DNA of 26,788 nucleotides from Pseudomonadota bacterium (GTDB taxonomy: Bacteria; Pseudomonadota; Alphaproteobacteria; Sphingomonadales; Sphingomonadaceae), in the NCBI GenBank assembly GCA_023413015.1, contig JAEZQR010000334.1:1-26788 (forward strand), in the 5' to 3' direction. The translations under genes and the position numbers were made by a program. This document shows, in pieces, positions 6,861 to 14,471 of the stretch; the first letter of the stretch is position 1, and the number at the start of each line of letters is the position of its first letter. The notes beneath the pieces were generated by a model, which was not told the origin of the DNA, did not search any database, and worked only from the letters and a program-made list of their open reading frames with translations.

Positions 6861-7823
6861 GTGGCAGACGACACGCCCGACCGGGATACGGCAGCGCTCC
6901 TCGAACGCATGCCGGGGGATCTCGCCGCCTTCCCGGCGGATGCCGACATTCACGAGCGGCGGGCGATGCTCCGCCTCATGGCCGAAGCCTATGGGCCGGA
7001 ACCGGTGCCCGTGGCTCATATCGAGCCGGCCGCCGCCGATGGGCCGAACGGCCCGGTCCCGCTGCGCGTCTATCGACCTGCGACCGACAGGAAGGCGCTG
7101 CCCGTTCTGCTCAACATCCACGGGGGCGGCTGGGCGCTGGGCGACCCCGTGGCCTACGAACGAGTCTGCCGCGCCTACTGCAACGCGGGTGAGTGCATCG
7201 TGGTCGACGTCGACTACCGGCGTGCGCCAGAGCACAAGCACCCCACCGCCTTGCTCGATTGCCAAGCAGCCCTCGCATGGGCTGCAGCGCACGCCGCCGA
7301 GCTCGGCGGTGATCCGCGACGCATCGTCGTGACCGGCGACAGCGCAGGCGGCAACCTCGCCGCGGCGCTCTGCCAGATCACCAACGTGCCGGTCGCGCTC
7401 CAGATTCTCGTCTACCCGGTCGTCGATGCCAGCCCGGCTGCCGACTACCCGTCCCGCCCCCGCTTCGGCGATGGGCGGTTCTTCTTGGGGTACGAAGTCA
7501 TCAAGCGCGCTGAACGGGAGTATCTCGCCGATCCGCAGGACGGCGAGGATACGCGGGTGTCGCCTATCCTAGCGGACGATGCGACGTTGAGGCGGCTCCC
7601 GCCCACGCTCGTGGTGGTTGCCGGCCTGGACCCGCTGCTCGATGAAGGGGTGGCGTACGCCCGGCGCCTGAAACAAGCCGGCGTCGATACCACGCTTCAT
7701 ACGGCCGAAGGCACGATCCACGCCTTCGTGCTGTTCGCCGGCGCGATCGAGAAGGGGCGATCGACGATCGGGTTGATCGGTGAGTGGATCAAGACCCGTA
7801 CGATTGTACCGGACTGTCGCTGA
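6861..7823 (+). CDS. HSL-family (family IV) alpha/beta hydrolase, probable esterase
   Basis: Cytoplasmic carboxylester hydrolase of 320 residues, no signal peptide. The hallmark oxyanion motif HGGGW lies at 87-91, the nucleophile Ser161 in GDSAGGN, the catalytic Asp257 in GLDPLLDEG and His287 in IHAF. Order and spacing are those of the hormone-sensitive-lipase group. The N-terminal cap region (1-60) is present. The start is GTG 6861, 2 nt after the receptor stop, so translation is probably coupled to the receptor and both act on the same substrate: uptake first, then ester cleavage. Acyl preference cannot be read from the sequence. Confidence 0.92.
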   Translation: MADDTPDRDTAALLERMPGDLAAFPADADIHERRAMLRLMAEAYGPEPVPVAHIEPAAADGPNGPVPLRVYRPATDRKALPVLLNIHGGGWALGDPVAYERVCRAYCNAGECIVVDVDYRRAPEHKHPTALLDCQAALAWAAAHAAELGGDPRRIVVTGDSAGGNLAAALCQITNVPVALQILVYPVVDASPAADYPSRPRFGDGRFFLGYEVIKRAEREYLADPQDGEDTRVSPILADDATLRRLPPTLVVVAGLDPLLDEGVAYARRLKQAGVDTTLHTAEGTIHAFVLFAGAIEKGRSTIGLIGEWIKTRTIVPDCR

Positions 7824-7940
7824 TCATCGCATTCGTGCGGGGGTCACATCATACGTACTTCTCCTATGGGATACCGACGCCCGCGGCCCAGGTTGAGCTT
7901 TGGAATTGCGGCGCGATGAAGAGGGGCGCGAACGGCGGCT

Positions 7941-9461
7941 TCAGACGAACCGCGCCATGTTTACCGGATCGCCGGCCGACACCGCGATCCGCCGGCCGAT
8001 CACCGGCTTGTCGATCAGTTCGTCGAGGTTGTCGTGCATCTGGGACAGGAAGCGCTCGCCGCTGTCGAGACGGCCGATCACCACGGCGAAGGCGGGGCAA
8101 CCCTTGTCGAACATCACCGTGAAGGTCTCGACCGTGCCGGTGCCATCGGGGCGTTCGGCAAGTGGCGGTGACGGCATGGCGTCGATCTCCGCTTGGTAGG
8201 AGCGGGGGGCGGTGCGGCCGTTGTAGCCCGGCTCGGTCGAATAGACGCCGAAGCCGTGCTTGGTGAGATAGCCGCCGTTGGCGAACACCAGCCCGAAGCT
8301 GCCCGGCTGGTTGCGGCAGCGCGCGACCATCTCGACGATGCCGTGCGTCGAGTAATTGTTGCCGGGGCCGCCGAAGTAGGGGAGGCCGCCGGTCAGCGTC
8401 AGCCCGCGCGGGTCGTCATGGCTCAGCCCGATCATGTCGGCGGCGATTTCGACGGCGACCGGGAAGCAGGAATAGAGTTCGATATGCGCGAGGTCGGCGG
8501 GCGTCTTGCCGGCTTGAGCGAGCGCGTGCGCGGCCCCGACCTGAACGGCGGGCGACGACCAGTAGTTGACGCGCTCCGACACCAGGATCTTCTCGTGCGT
8601 GTCGGCGCTGCCGTGCAGGTAGACGCGCTTGGTCGTGGGTACGCCGAGCCGGTCGGCTGCGGCGCTCGACATCATCAGGATCGCCGCCGCCTGATCGACG
8701 AACATGTTGGCGTTCAGATACTTAGTGTAGGGGTAGCCGATGTAGCGGTTGTCGTCGGTCGGCGTGATCAGTTCGTCGGCCGTACGCTCGATCGGCAGCG
8801 TGGCAAAGGGGTTGGCGGCGGCTACCTTGGTGAACGGCGCCATCAGCCGCCCGATCGCCTGCCGGTGCTCGACCGGCGAGCGGCCGTAGTGATGCCCGAC
8901 CGCATTCTCGAACAGCGGATATACGCCGACCGGCATGACGATCCCGTGCGCCATCTCGTGGCGCGAGATCATCGGTGTGTCCTTCTCCAGCGTGTCGGGC
9001 GTGTCGCCTGTGTCCTCGCCCCATTCGAGCGTCACGCCGGCCTTCTGCGCCCGGGCCTGCGTGCGCAGCGGCTCGCAGCCGGCGATCAGCGCGACCTCGG
9101 CCTCGCCGTTCGCGATCCGCTCGGCGAGCCGGTTCACCATCATCTGCGGTGTGTTGCCGCCGACGGGCGGGTAGATCAGCTCGCGCGGGGAAGCGCCGAT
9201 GCGGTTAGCGAGCGAGCGGGGCAGGTTGCTGTAGTTCCCGAACGGGGAGCGGAACGCCGGGCTTGAGTCGGCGAACAGCCGGATGACCGTGACCGTGTCG
9301 AGCGCCGCCGCGATGTCGCGTCCGCCGCTGTCGGCGATCGCGCCGCGCGCGACGCGTGCCAGCATGTCGGCGGGCGATAGCGCGTCGGCGGGTTCGCTGT
9401 CGCGATCGACATATTGCGCGACGCCGACGAGGACGGGGGTGCGGGGATCGATCTGTGCCAT
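7941..9461 (-). CDS. Thiolase-like protein type 1 (TLP1-like), probably not a normal thiolase
   Basis: Protein of 506 residues with a thiolase fold and an extra C-terminal domain (about 420-500: TVETFTVMFDKGCPAFAVVIGR) like that of mycobacterial thiolase-like protein type 1. Such proteins are usually annotated as acetyl-CoA acetyltransferase. The catalytic sites are altered. The segment aligned with the nucleophile-Cys loop (CASGL in thiolases) reads VGGNTPQMM (100-108) without Cys. The SCP2-type HDCF motif is YSCF (330-333), losing the His. GHP in the G-rich loop is GGP (364-366). Ordinary Claisen or thiolytic chemistry is therefore doubtful; acyl-CoA binding or another reaction is possible. 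It is convergent with the esterase and probably belongs to the same catabolic region. The ribosome site before ATG 9461 is weak. Confidence 0.85.
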   Translation of the reverse strand: MAQIDPRTPVLVGVAQYVDRDSEPADALSPADMLARVARGAIADSGGRDIAAALDTVTVIRLFADSSPAFRSPFGNYSNLPRSLANRIGASPRELIYPPVGGNTPQMMVNRLAERIANGEAEVALIAGCEPLRTQARAQKAGVTLEWGEDTGDTPDTLEKDTPMISRHEMAHGIVMPVGVYPLFENAVGHHYGRSPVEHRQAIGRLMAPFTKVAAANPFATLPIERTADELITPTDDNRYIGYPYTKYLNANMFVDQAAAILMMSSAAADRLGVPTTKRVYLHGSADTHEKILVSERVNYWSSPAVQVGAAHALAQAGKTPADLAHIELYSCFPVAVEIAADMIGLSHDDPRGLTLTGGLPYFGGPGNNYSTHGIVEMVARCRNQPGSFGLVFANGGYLTKHGFGVYSTEPGYNGRTAPRSYQAEIDAMPSPPLAERPDGTGTVETFTVMFDKGCPAFAVVIGRLDSGERFLSQMHDNLDELIDKPVIGRRIAVSAGDPVNMARFV

Positions 9462-9523
9462 GGCACAGGCTTACTACGGCAGTGCGCGCCCGCCGTAGCT
9501 CATCAAAGCGTGAAGGTGGCCCG

Positions 9524-9550
9524 GATCACAAGCAGCCCGATCACAAGCAG
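9524..9550. repeat. Tandem GATCACAAGCAG repeat, 15-bp period
   Basis: GATCACAAGCAG occurs at 9524-9535 and 9539-9550, separated by three C. It lies 63 bp upstream of the thiolase-like gene start, in its promoter region, and could be a regulator site or a chance duplication. Confidence 0.4.
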
Positions 9551-9590
9551 CAGTGTGCTTCCGCGGGCCATCTCCCGTAAGACGCTGCGC

Positions 9591-9851
9591 CTATTTCAAA
9601 GGGCTGGCAGCGGCACTGGCGCGATCGACAAGTTTGGTGGCCGAATCGCGGTTCGCGTCCTCCATCGTTGCCCAGACGGAAGCAGGCTTGCAGACCTTCT
9701 TGGCAACGGTCGACCCTGTCGGCACAAGACGTCTGCACACCACGCGCTCTTCGGTCGGCGCAGATGCTGTTGCCGTCGCCTGTTCAGCCAGAGCCGGCGC
9801 AGCAAGGCTCAGGCCGAACAAACCTAGGCCGACAATCGCGTTTCCCTTCAT
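9591..9851 (-). CDS. Small exported protein with paired Cys motif, function unknown
   Basis: Protein of 86 residues with a clear signal peptide (1-22, ending APALA). The mature part carries VVCRRLVPTGSTVAKKVCK followed by the aromatic position of PASVWATM. The pattern Cys-x8-TGS/x5-K-x-VCK-x-W recurs in small exported proteins of sphingomonads and relatives that have no assigned function; the two Cys may form a disulfide in the periplasm. A G-rich ribosome site precedes ATG 9851. It starts 19 nt after the LuxR stop on the same strand, so the two are probably co-transcribed. Family recognition is from memory of the motif and was not searched. Confidence 0.72.
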   Translation of the reverse strand: MKGNAIVGLGLFGLSLAAPALAEQATATASAPTEERVVCRRLVPTGSTVAKKVCKPASVWATMEDANRDSATKLVDRASAAASPLK

Positions 9852-9870
9852 TCACGCCCCCCCGTAACGG

Positions 9871-10641
9871 TTAATTCGCCAGTCCAAGGTAACCCAGTTG
9901 CGCCGCCTTGAAGATCGTCTGGCTGCGGTTGACCGCGTTCAGCTTCTCGCCGGCGTTCTGGATATGGAAGCGCACGGTGGCGTGGCTGCGCGCGAGGATC
10001 AGGCTGATCTCCTTGTCGGTCTTGCCGACGGCGGCCCAGCGTAGGCATTCGATCTCGCGCTTGGTGAGCTGGCAGTCCGCCGGCAGCCACTGGCGCGTGC
10101 GCATGACGTTGGCATAGCTGGCGATGAAGCGGTGCGCGAGCAGCATCAGCGTGTCGGCATGCGCCTCATACTCCGACGACAGGTCGGTGCGTTCGGGGTC
10201 ACGCACGCCGAACGCCGCCATGCCGATCTGCCCGAACGGCAGGTGCACCGGCACGATGATCGCCGCCTTGCACAGCGAGCGCTTCTCGAAGTTCGACAGG
10301 TCGATGGCATCGAGGTAACGGTTCGGATGGCGGGTGCGGAAGCCTTCGGCATTGGCCCAGAAAGGCTCGCTCTCGTAGCGTGCGGCGCGCGCCAGCGGCG
10401 AATTGAGCGCGAGGCGCGCGTCCATCCACCAGAGCTGGTTGGGGCCGGTATGGCCGAACACGGCGGCAGCCAGCACATTGCCCTCGCCGTCGACCATCGG
10501 CTGCTTCGACGCGATGTTGTCGGCGGCCACCACCCAATAGGGGCCGAGCTCGTTCGCGATGTCCCGGATCGCCTCCGCGGCACGGCGGATATCCGCGATG
10601 TCCCGAATCGAAGCGACGCTCGTGTCCATGCTGATAGCCAT
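9871..10641 (-). CDS. LuxR-family regulator with autoinducer-binding-like domain (LuxR solo)
   Basis: Cytoplasmic transcription factor of 256 residues. The N-terminal part (about 20-160) looks like the autoinducer-binding domain: WVVAADN, GPNQLWWMDARL, EPFWANAEGF and VPVHLPFGQIGMAAFG, the last matching the conserved VPvh-x-G-x-GM segment. The C-terminus is a LuxR/GerE helix-turn-helix (LTKREIECLRWAAVGKTDKEIS through HIQNAGEKLNAVNRSQ) with the conserved Glu, Leu and Gly. ATG 10641 is preceded by GGGAGGAG at 4 nt; the longer TTG start would include that Shine-Dalgarno in the gene and is rejected. No luxI-type synthase is in the window, so the ligand may be exogenous or not a homoserine lactone. 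Likely targets are its own operon and the neighbouring receptor, esterase or thiolase-like genes. Confidence 0.88.
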   Translation of the reverse strand: MAISMDTSVASIRDIADIRRAAEAIRDIANELGPYWVVAADNIASKQPMVDGEGNVLAAAVFGHTGPNQLWWMDARLALNSPLARAARYESEPFWANAEGFRTRHPNRYLDAIDLSNFEKRSLCKAAIIVPVHLPFGQIGMAAFGVRDPERTDLSSEYEAHADTLMLLAHRFIASYANVMRTRQWLPADCQLTKREIECLRWAAVGKTDKEISLILARSHATVRFHIQNAGEKLNAVNRSQTIFKAAQLGYLGLAN

Positions 10642-10670
10642 CGACTCCTCCCTCAATAAGCCGAAATAAT

Positions 10671-10704
10671 ATTGCGCATAGCAGTCGCTATTGCGCTCGA
10701 TAGC
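10671..10704. promoter_or_regulatory. Repeated ATTGCGC/ATAGC motif, candidate lux-box-like operator
   Basis: Upstream of the LuxR gene, GCGCATAGC (10674-10682) faces GCTATTGCGC (10687-10696), an inverted repeat with one extra base. ATTGCGC followed by ATAGC also recurs directly (10671-10682 and 10690-10704). It lies 30-63 bp before ATG 10641, in range for an autoregulatory site. Binding is an inference. Confidence 0.38.
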
Positions 10705-10815
10705 TAGCCTAGCACGTATAATAGTGAAGCCAAGTGTCGCTTAAATTCAGCTTATGGTACCATCGACGAGTGCCATCAGGGCTGCGATGGAATGGGGCGC
10801 GGCGTGTCGAACCGC

Positions 10816-11091
10816 TCAGTCCTCGCCGAACTTCTCTTCGACGAGCGTCGCCAGCGCGGCGACAGCCTCCTCGGCGCCGAGGCCGGAAGCGGAGATCATG
10901 ATGTCGTCGCCGGGAGCAGCGGCCAGCATCATCAGGCCCATGATCGACGTGCCGCAGACGCTGGCGCCGTCCTTGCTCACCTCGACGGCGGCGTCGAAGC
11001 CGCTGGCGATGGTGACGAACTTGGCGCTGGCCCGGGCGTGCAGGCCGCGCTTGTTGCGGATGGTGACGGTGCGGCAGACGGACTGGCTCAA
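10816..11091 (-). CDS. ptsH: HPr phosphocarrier of the regulatory PTS
   Basis: Cytoplasmic phosphocarrier of 91 residues that takes phosphate from enzyme I on a histidine and passes it to EIIA. The active-site His18 sits in NKRGLHARASAKFV. The regulatory serine target of HPr kinase is Ser49 in CGTSIMGLMML, and the rest (DDIMISASGLGAEEAV) is typical HPr. The start is TTG 11091, overlapping the TGA of the EIIA gene by 4 bp, with GGCGAGG as ribosome site; there is no ATG at a sensible distance. It closes the chvI-chvG-hprK-rapZ-EIIA-ptsH operon. Enzyme I is not in the window. With no sugar permease domains nearby it probably serves regulation, as in other alphaproteobacteria. Confidence 0.93.
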   Translation of the reverse strand: MSQSVCRTVTIRNKRGLHARASAKFVTIASGFDAAVEVSKDGASVCGTSIMGLMMLAAAPGDDIMISASGLGAEEAVAALATLVEEKFGED

Positions 11092-11492
11092 GCGGCCTCG
11101 CCAAGGATCTTCGAAGCAACCGAGATATATTTGCGTCCGGCTTCCTGCGCCGCCTCGACGGCGGCCGCCACGCCCATGTCGCGGCGAACGCTCGCAAGAC
11201 GAATGAGCATGGGGAGGTTGATTCCGGCGATCACCTCGACATTCTCGCGGCCCATCAGCGAAATCGCAAGATTGGACGGTGTGCCGCCGAACATATCGGT
11301 CAGCAGGATCACGCCCTTGCCCTTGTCGACGCGGGCCGCCGCTGCCGCGATATCGGCGCGGCGCACCTCCATGTCGTCGTCGGCCTCGATGCAGATCGCC
11401 TCGACGCCGGGTTGCGGGCCGACGACATGCTCCATCGCCTTGACGAACTCGGCCGCTAGCCGGCCGTGTGTCACCAACACCAACCCGATCAT
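11088..11492 (-). CDS. PTS EIIA component, mannose family (regulatory)
   Basis: Cytoplasmic protein of 134 residues, a stand-alone EIIA of the mannose/fructose family that receives phosphate from HPr. The active-site His9 is in LVLVTHGRLAAEFV, and LLTDMFGGTPSNLAISL is the other family signature (about 70-86). No EIIB, EIIC or EIID partner is nearby, so a signalling role is likelier than sugar uptake. ATG 11492 overlaps the rapZ stop by 4 bp and its own stop overlaps the TTG of ptsH, so all are translationally coupled. Confidence 0.92.
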   Translation of the reverse strand: MIGLVLVTHGRLAAEFVKAMEHVVGPQPGVEAICIEADDDMEVRRADIAAAAARVDKGKGVILLTDMFGGTPSNLAISLMGRENVEVIAGINLPMLIRLASVRRDMGVAAAVEAAQEAGRKYISVASKILGEAA

Positions 11493-12457
11493 GCGCGCTT
11501 GCTTTCCCCCGTGGTGGCGAACCCGGACCCGACCCTCTCGTCGGCATCGGCGCCTTGCTTCGTGATGTCGCGGTGGACGACGTTCGGCGCGTAGCCGGCG
11601 TCGCGCAACCGTTGGGCCATCGCTTCGGTGATGAACACCGATCGGTGGCGCCCCCCGGTGCAACCGAACGCGATGGTGAGATACGCTTTCCCCTCGTGCC
11701 GGTAGCGCGGGATCAGCGTGGTGATGAGGTCGGCGATCTTCTCGAACGCCGGATCATAGGCCGGGTCCCGGGCGATGAACTCGCCGACGGGCGCGTCGAG
11801 GCCGGTCATCGGGCGCAACGCGTCGTCCCAGTGTGGGTTCGCCAGGAAGCGCATGTCGAACACGAGGTCGGCGTCGCGCGGCACGCCGCGGGCGAAGCCG
11901 AATGACAGGCAGGTCAGCGTCAACTCGTCGCTGCCGTCGTCACCGAACTTCTCGCGGATCACGCGGCGCGTGTCGTGCGAGGTATAGTCGGTGGTGTCGA
12001 TCACGATGTCGGCCCAGCGCCGCAGCGGGGCCAGAAGCTCGCGCTCGTGAGCGATGCCGTCGGCCGCCGGCCGGTCGAGCGCCAGCGGGTGACGGCGCCG
12101 CGTCTCGGAGAAGCGGCGCGTCAGCTCTTCGCCGGCGCAGTCGAGGAACAGCACCCGGATGTCGAGGTCCTCGTCATGCTTCAGCTCCTTCAGGCGCTGG
12201 ACGATATCCTCGGCGTCGAAGGCGCGCGTACGCGTGTCGATGCCGATCGCCAGCGGCCGGTCGGACGCATGGTCGACATTGCTGTCCTGGACGTTGAGCA
12301 GCCGGCGCAGCAGGCGCAACGGCATGTTGTCGACGGCTTCGTAGCCCAAGTCCTCGAGCGCCTTGAGCACGGTCGACTTGCCGGCGCCCGACATGCCGGT
12401 CACGAGCAGCACGCGGCTAGGTGCGCCCTTGCGCGGGGAGGGGCGGTGGACATTCAT
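11489..12457 (-). CDS. rapZ: RapZ-family nucleotide-binding protein
   Basis: Cytoplasmic P-loop protein of 322 residues (YvcJ/RapZ family). In E. coli RapZ is an RNA adaptor controlling glucosamine-6-phosphate synthase; in alphaproteobacteria the role is less defined. The Walker A motif is GMSGAGKST (21-29), followed by KALEDLGYEAVDNMP, all diagnostic. RFSETRRRHPL is conserved (about 115-125), as are LSFGFARGVP and the C-terminal GCTGGRHRSVF that in E. coli belongs to the RNA and metabolite-binding domain. ATG 12457 overlaps the hprK stop by 4 bp. Its place between hprK and EIIA is the usual alphaproteobacterial order and suggests a link between PTS state and cell-wall precursor supply. Confidence 0.94.
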   Translation of the reverse strand: MNVHRPSPRKGAPSRVLLVTGMSGAGKSTVLKALEDLGYEAVDNMPLRLLRRLLNVQDSNVDHASDRPLAIGIDTRTRAFDAEDIVQRLKELKHDEDLDIRVLFLDCAGEELTRRFSETRRRHPLALDRPAADGIAHERELLAPLRRWADIVIDTTDYTSHDTRRVIREKFGDDGSDELTLTCLSFGFARGVPRDADLVFDMRFLANPHWDDALRPMTGLDAPVGEFIARDPAYDPAFEKIADLITTLIPRYRHEGKAYLTIAFGCTGGRHRSVFITEAMAQRLRDAGYAPNVVHRDITKQGADADERVGSGFATTGESKRA

Positions 12458-12888
12458 GAAGGCGCCCCTTCTAGCGGCAACCCGTAGCGCTTCAAAGCCA
12501 GTTCCACCTTGATAGCCGCCGATGCGTCGAATGGCGACAGTGCAATGACCGGAATCCCGATGCCTTCGAGCTGCCGCGATCGCGGATCGGGCATCCGTTC
12601 GGGGGCGGTGGCGAGATCGACGATCAGCACGATCGGCGCCGGCACCGCCTCGACGTCGACGATGCCGATCCCGCGAACCTCGATCCGGCCGTGGATCGTC
12701 GCGGGCGCCGACGCATGCAGTTGGCCGTCGCGGGCGATGAGCTCGACCTGATCGTCCGCCACCAGCACGCCGCCGCGATCGATCAGCCGCAGCGCGAGGT
12801 CCGACTTGCCGCTCCCCGACGGGCCGGTGATCAGCACGCCGCGGCCCTGAATCGCGACCGCCGTGCCATGCACGCGCCTGACCGTCAT
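12454..12888 (-). CDS. hprK: HPr kinase/phosphorylase, short alphaproteobacterial form
   Basis: Cytoplasmic enzyme of 144 residues that phosphorylates and dephosphorylates the regulatory serine of HPr. It holds only the catalytic domain: Walker A GPSGSGKS (22-29), LVADDQVEL (about 42-50) and the family signature HGRIEVRGIGIVDV (about 65-78). The N-terminal domain of the Gram-positive enzyme (about 310 residues) is absent, as is normal in this class. It overlaps chvG and rapZ by 4 bp each. Its target is Ser49 of the HPr encoded three genes on. This ties ChvG/ChvI signalling to the PTS. Confidence 0.93.
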   Translation of the reverse strand: MTVRRVHGTAVAIQGRGVLITGPSGSGKSDLALRLIDRGGVLVADDQVELIARDGQLHASAPATIHGRIEVRGIGIVDVEAVPAPIVLIVDLATAPERMPDPRSRQLEGIGIPVIALSPFDASAAIKVELALKRYGLPLEGAPS

Positions 12889-14471
12889 GCCGCCGGCAGC
12901 GCCACGATGAAGCGCGCGCCGGCGACCTTGCCGTCCTGCTCGCGGTTGATCGCCCGGATGGTGCCGTCATGCGCCTCGACGATCGCCTTGGCAATCGCGA
13001 GGCCGAGCCCCGAATGCTTGCCGAAGCTCTCGTTCTCGGGCCGCTCTGAATAGAAGCGCTTGAAAATCTGCTCGTGCATGCCGGCGGGGATGCCCGGTCC
13101 GTCGTCGTCGACGCGCAGCATCACGCGGTCGCGGGCGTGCAGCACGGTCAGCCGCACGACGCCGCCGTCCGGCGTGAATGACAGGGCATTCTCCAGCAGG
13201 TTGCGCACGACCTGGGCCAGCCGCGATTCCTCGCCCATGACGAGCGCGGTGCCGGGCTCGGGCCGGGCATAGGCGATCTGGACGCCGCGTGGCAGCCCGG
13301 TCCGCTCGACGAGCTTGATCAACGTCGCCGTCATCTGCCCCAGATCGACCCGCTCGAAGCGGGTGCGCGACAGCTCGGCGTCGAGGCGCGAGGCATCGGC
13401 GATGTCGGTGATCAGCCGGTCGATGCGATTAACGTCATCGCGGATCACCTCGACGAGCTGCGTGCGTAGCGCATCGTCTTTCACCAGCTCCATCGACTCG
13501 ACGGCGCTGCGCAGCGAGGCCAGTGGGTTCTTGATCTCGTGCGCCACGTCGGCGGCGAAGGATTCGGTCGCGTCGATACGGTGGCGCAGTGCATGCGTCA
13601 TGTCGGACAGGGCGCGTGCCAGCGTGCCGATCTCGTCGCGGCGCTTGTTGAAGCGGGGAACGGCGACCTCGCGCGAACGCCCCAGCCGCACGCGCTGCGC
13701 CGCGATCGACAGCCGCCGCAGCGGGCGGACGATGGTGCGCGCGAGAAACGACGACAGCAGCAGCGACAGCCCCAACACGCCGAGGAAGATCAGGAATGAC
13801 GTCAGCCGTTCCTCGCGCACGACGCGGGTAACGTCGCGCGTGTCGACCGTCACGTGCAGCACGTCGCTGGTGCCGGGGACCGGGGCGGCGGCGCTGACGA
13901 TGACCGTCCGGTCGGGCGCGCGCCGCAGCTGCGTTGCCAACCGGCCCTGGGCCGCCATCTCGGCTTCGCTCCAGTCGCTTCGTACCGCGCCCTGCATGTT
14001 GGTGTAGTGCGGCAGCCGTGGTGCCGAACCGATGCGCTCGATGACGCGGTCGAGGAAGCGGGCTACATGCTTGCGCCACGGTTCGACCGCAGGGTCGCGC
14101 AGTTCGAACGTCGGCCCGGTCGCACGCCAGCTGTCGGCGAGGAGGGCGCCACTGCTGCCATAGACCCGAAGCCGCGCCCGTGTCGTCTTGCCGAAGCGGC
14201 CGGCGAGGCGTTCGGCTTCCTTGGGGCCGCCGGCTTCCAGGGCTTCGGAAAGCGCATCGGCCATCAGGACCGTGCTGGTCTCCGCCTGCATCCGCCGCTG
14301 ATCGAGCAGCCGGTCGCGGAACGAGTCGAGGTAAAGCACCCCGCCCGCCAGCATCACCAGCGCGAACACGTTGACCGCGAGGATGCGCTGCGTGAGCGAG
14401 AAGCGCCTCGACCAGGTCAGGCGGTCGGGCTCGTGCGCGCTACTCTTCGGAGAAGCGGTAACCGACGCCAT
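12885..14471 (-). CDS. chvG: ChvG-type sensor histidine kinase
   Basis: Inner membrane kinase of 528 residues paired with ChvI. The first membrane helix is at about 27-48 and the second at about 225-247, enclosing a periplasmic sensor domain of about 175 residues; then comes a HAMP linker (248-300), the HisKA domain with His311 in FAADVAHEIKNPLASL, and the ATPase domain (NLLENALSF, DDDGPGIP, HSGLGLAIAKAIVEAHDG). In rhizobia and Agrobacterium ChvG/ExoS senses acid and envelope change and controls surface polysaccharide and carbon metabolism. ATG 14471 overlaps the chvI end by 32 bp; no nearer start codon is available. Its stop overlaps hprK by 4 bp. Confidence 0.93.
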   Translation of the reverse strand: MASVTASPKSSAHEPDRLTWSRRFSLTQRILAVNVFALVMLAGGVLYLDSFRDRLLDQRRMQAETSTVLMADALSEALEAGGPKEAERLAGRFGKTTRARLRVYGSSGALLADSWRATGPTFELRDPAVEPWRKHVARFLDRVIERIGSAPRLPHYTNMQGAVRSDWSEAEMAAQGRLATQLRRAPDRTVIVSAAAPVPGTSDVLHVTVDTRDVTRVVREERLTSFLIFLGVLGLSLLLSSFLARTIVRPLRRLSIAAQRVRLGRSREVAVPRFNKRRDEIGTLARALSDMTHALRHRIDATESFAADVAHEIKNPLASLRSAVESMELVKDDALRTQLVEVIRDDVNRIDRLITDIADASRLDAELSRTRFERVDLGQMTATLIKLVERTGLPRGVQIAYARPEPGTALVMGEESRLAQVVRNLLENALSFTPDGGVVRLTVLHARDRVMLRVDDDGPGIPAGMHEQIFKRFYSERPENESFGKHSGLGLAIAKAIVEAHDGTIRAINREQDGKVAGARFIVALPAA

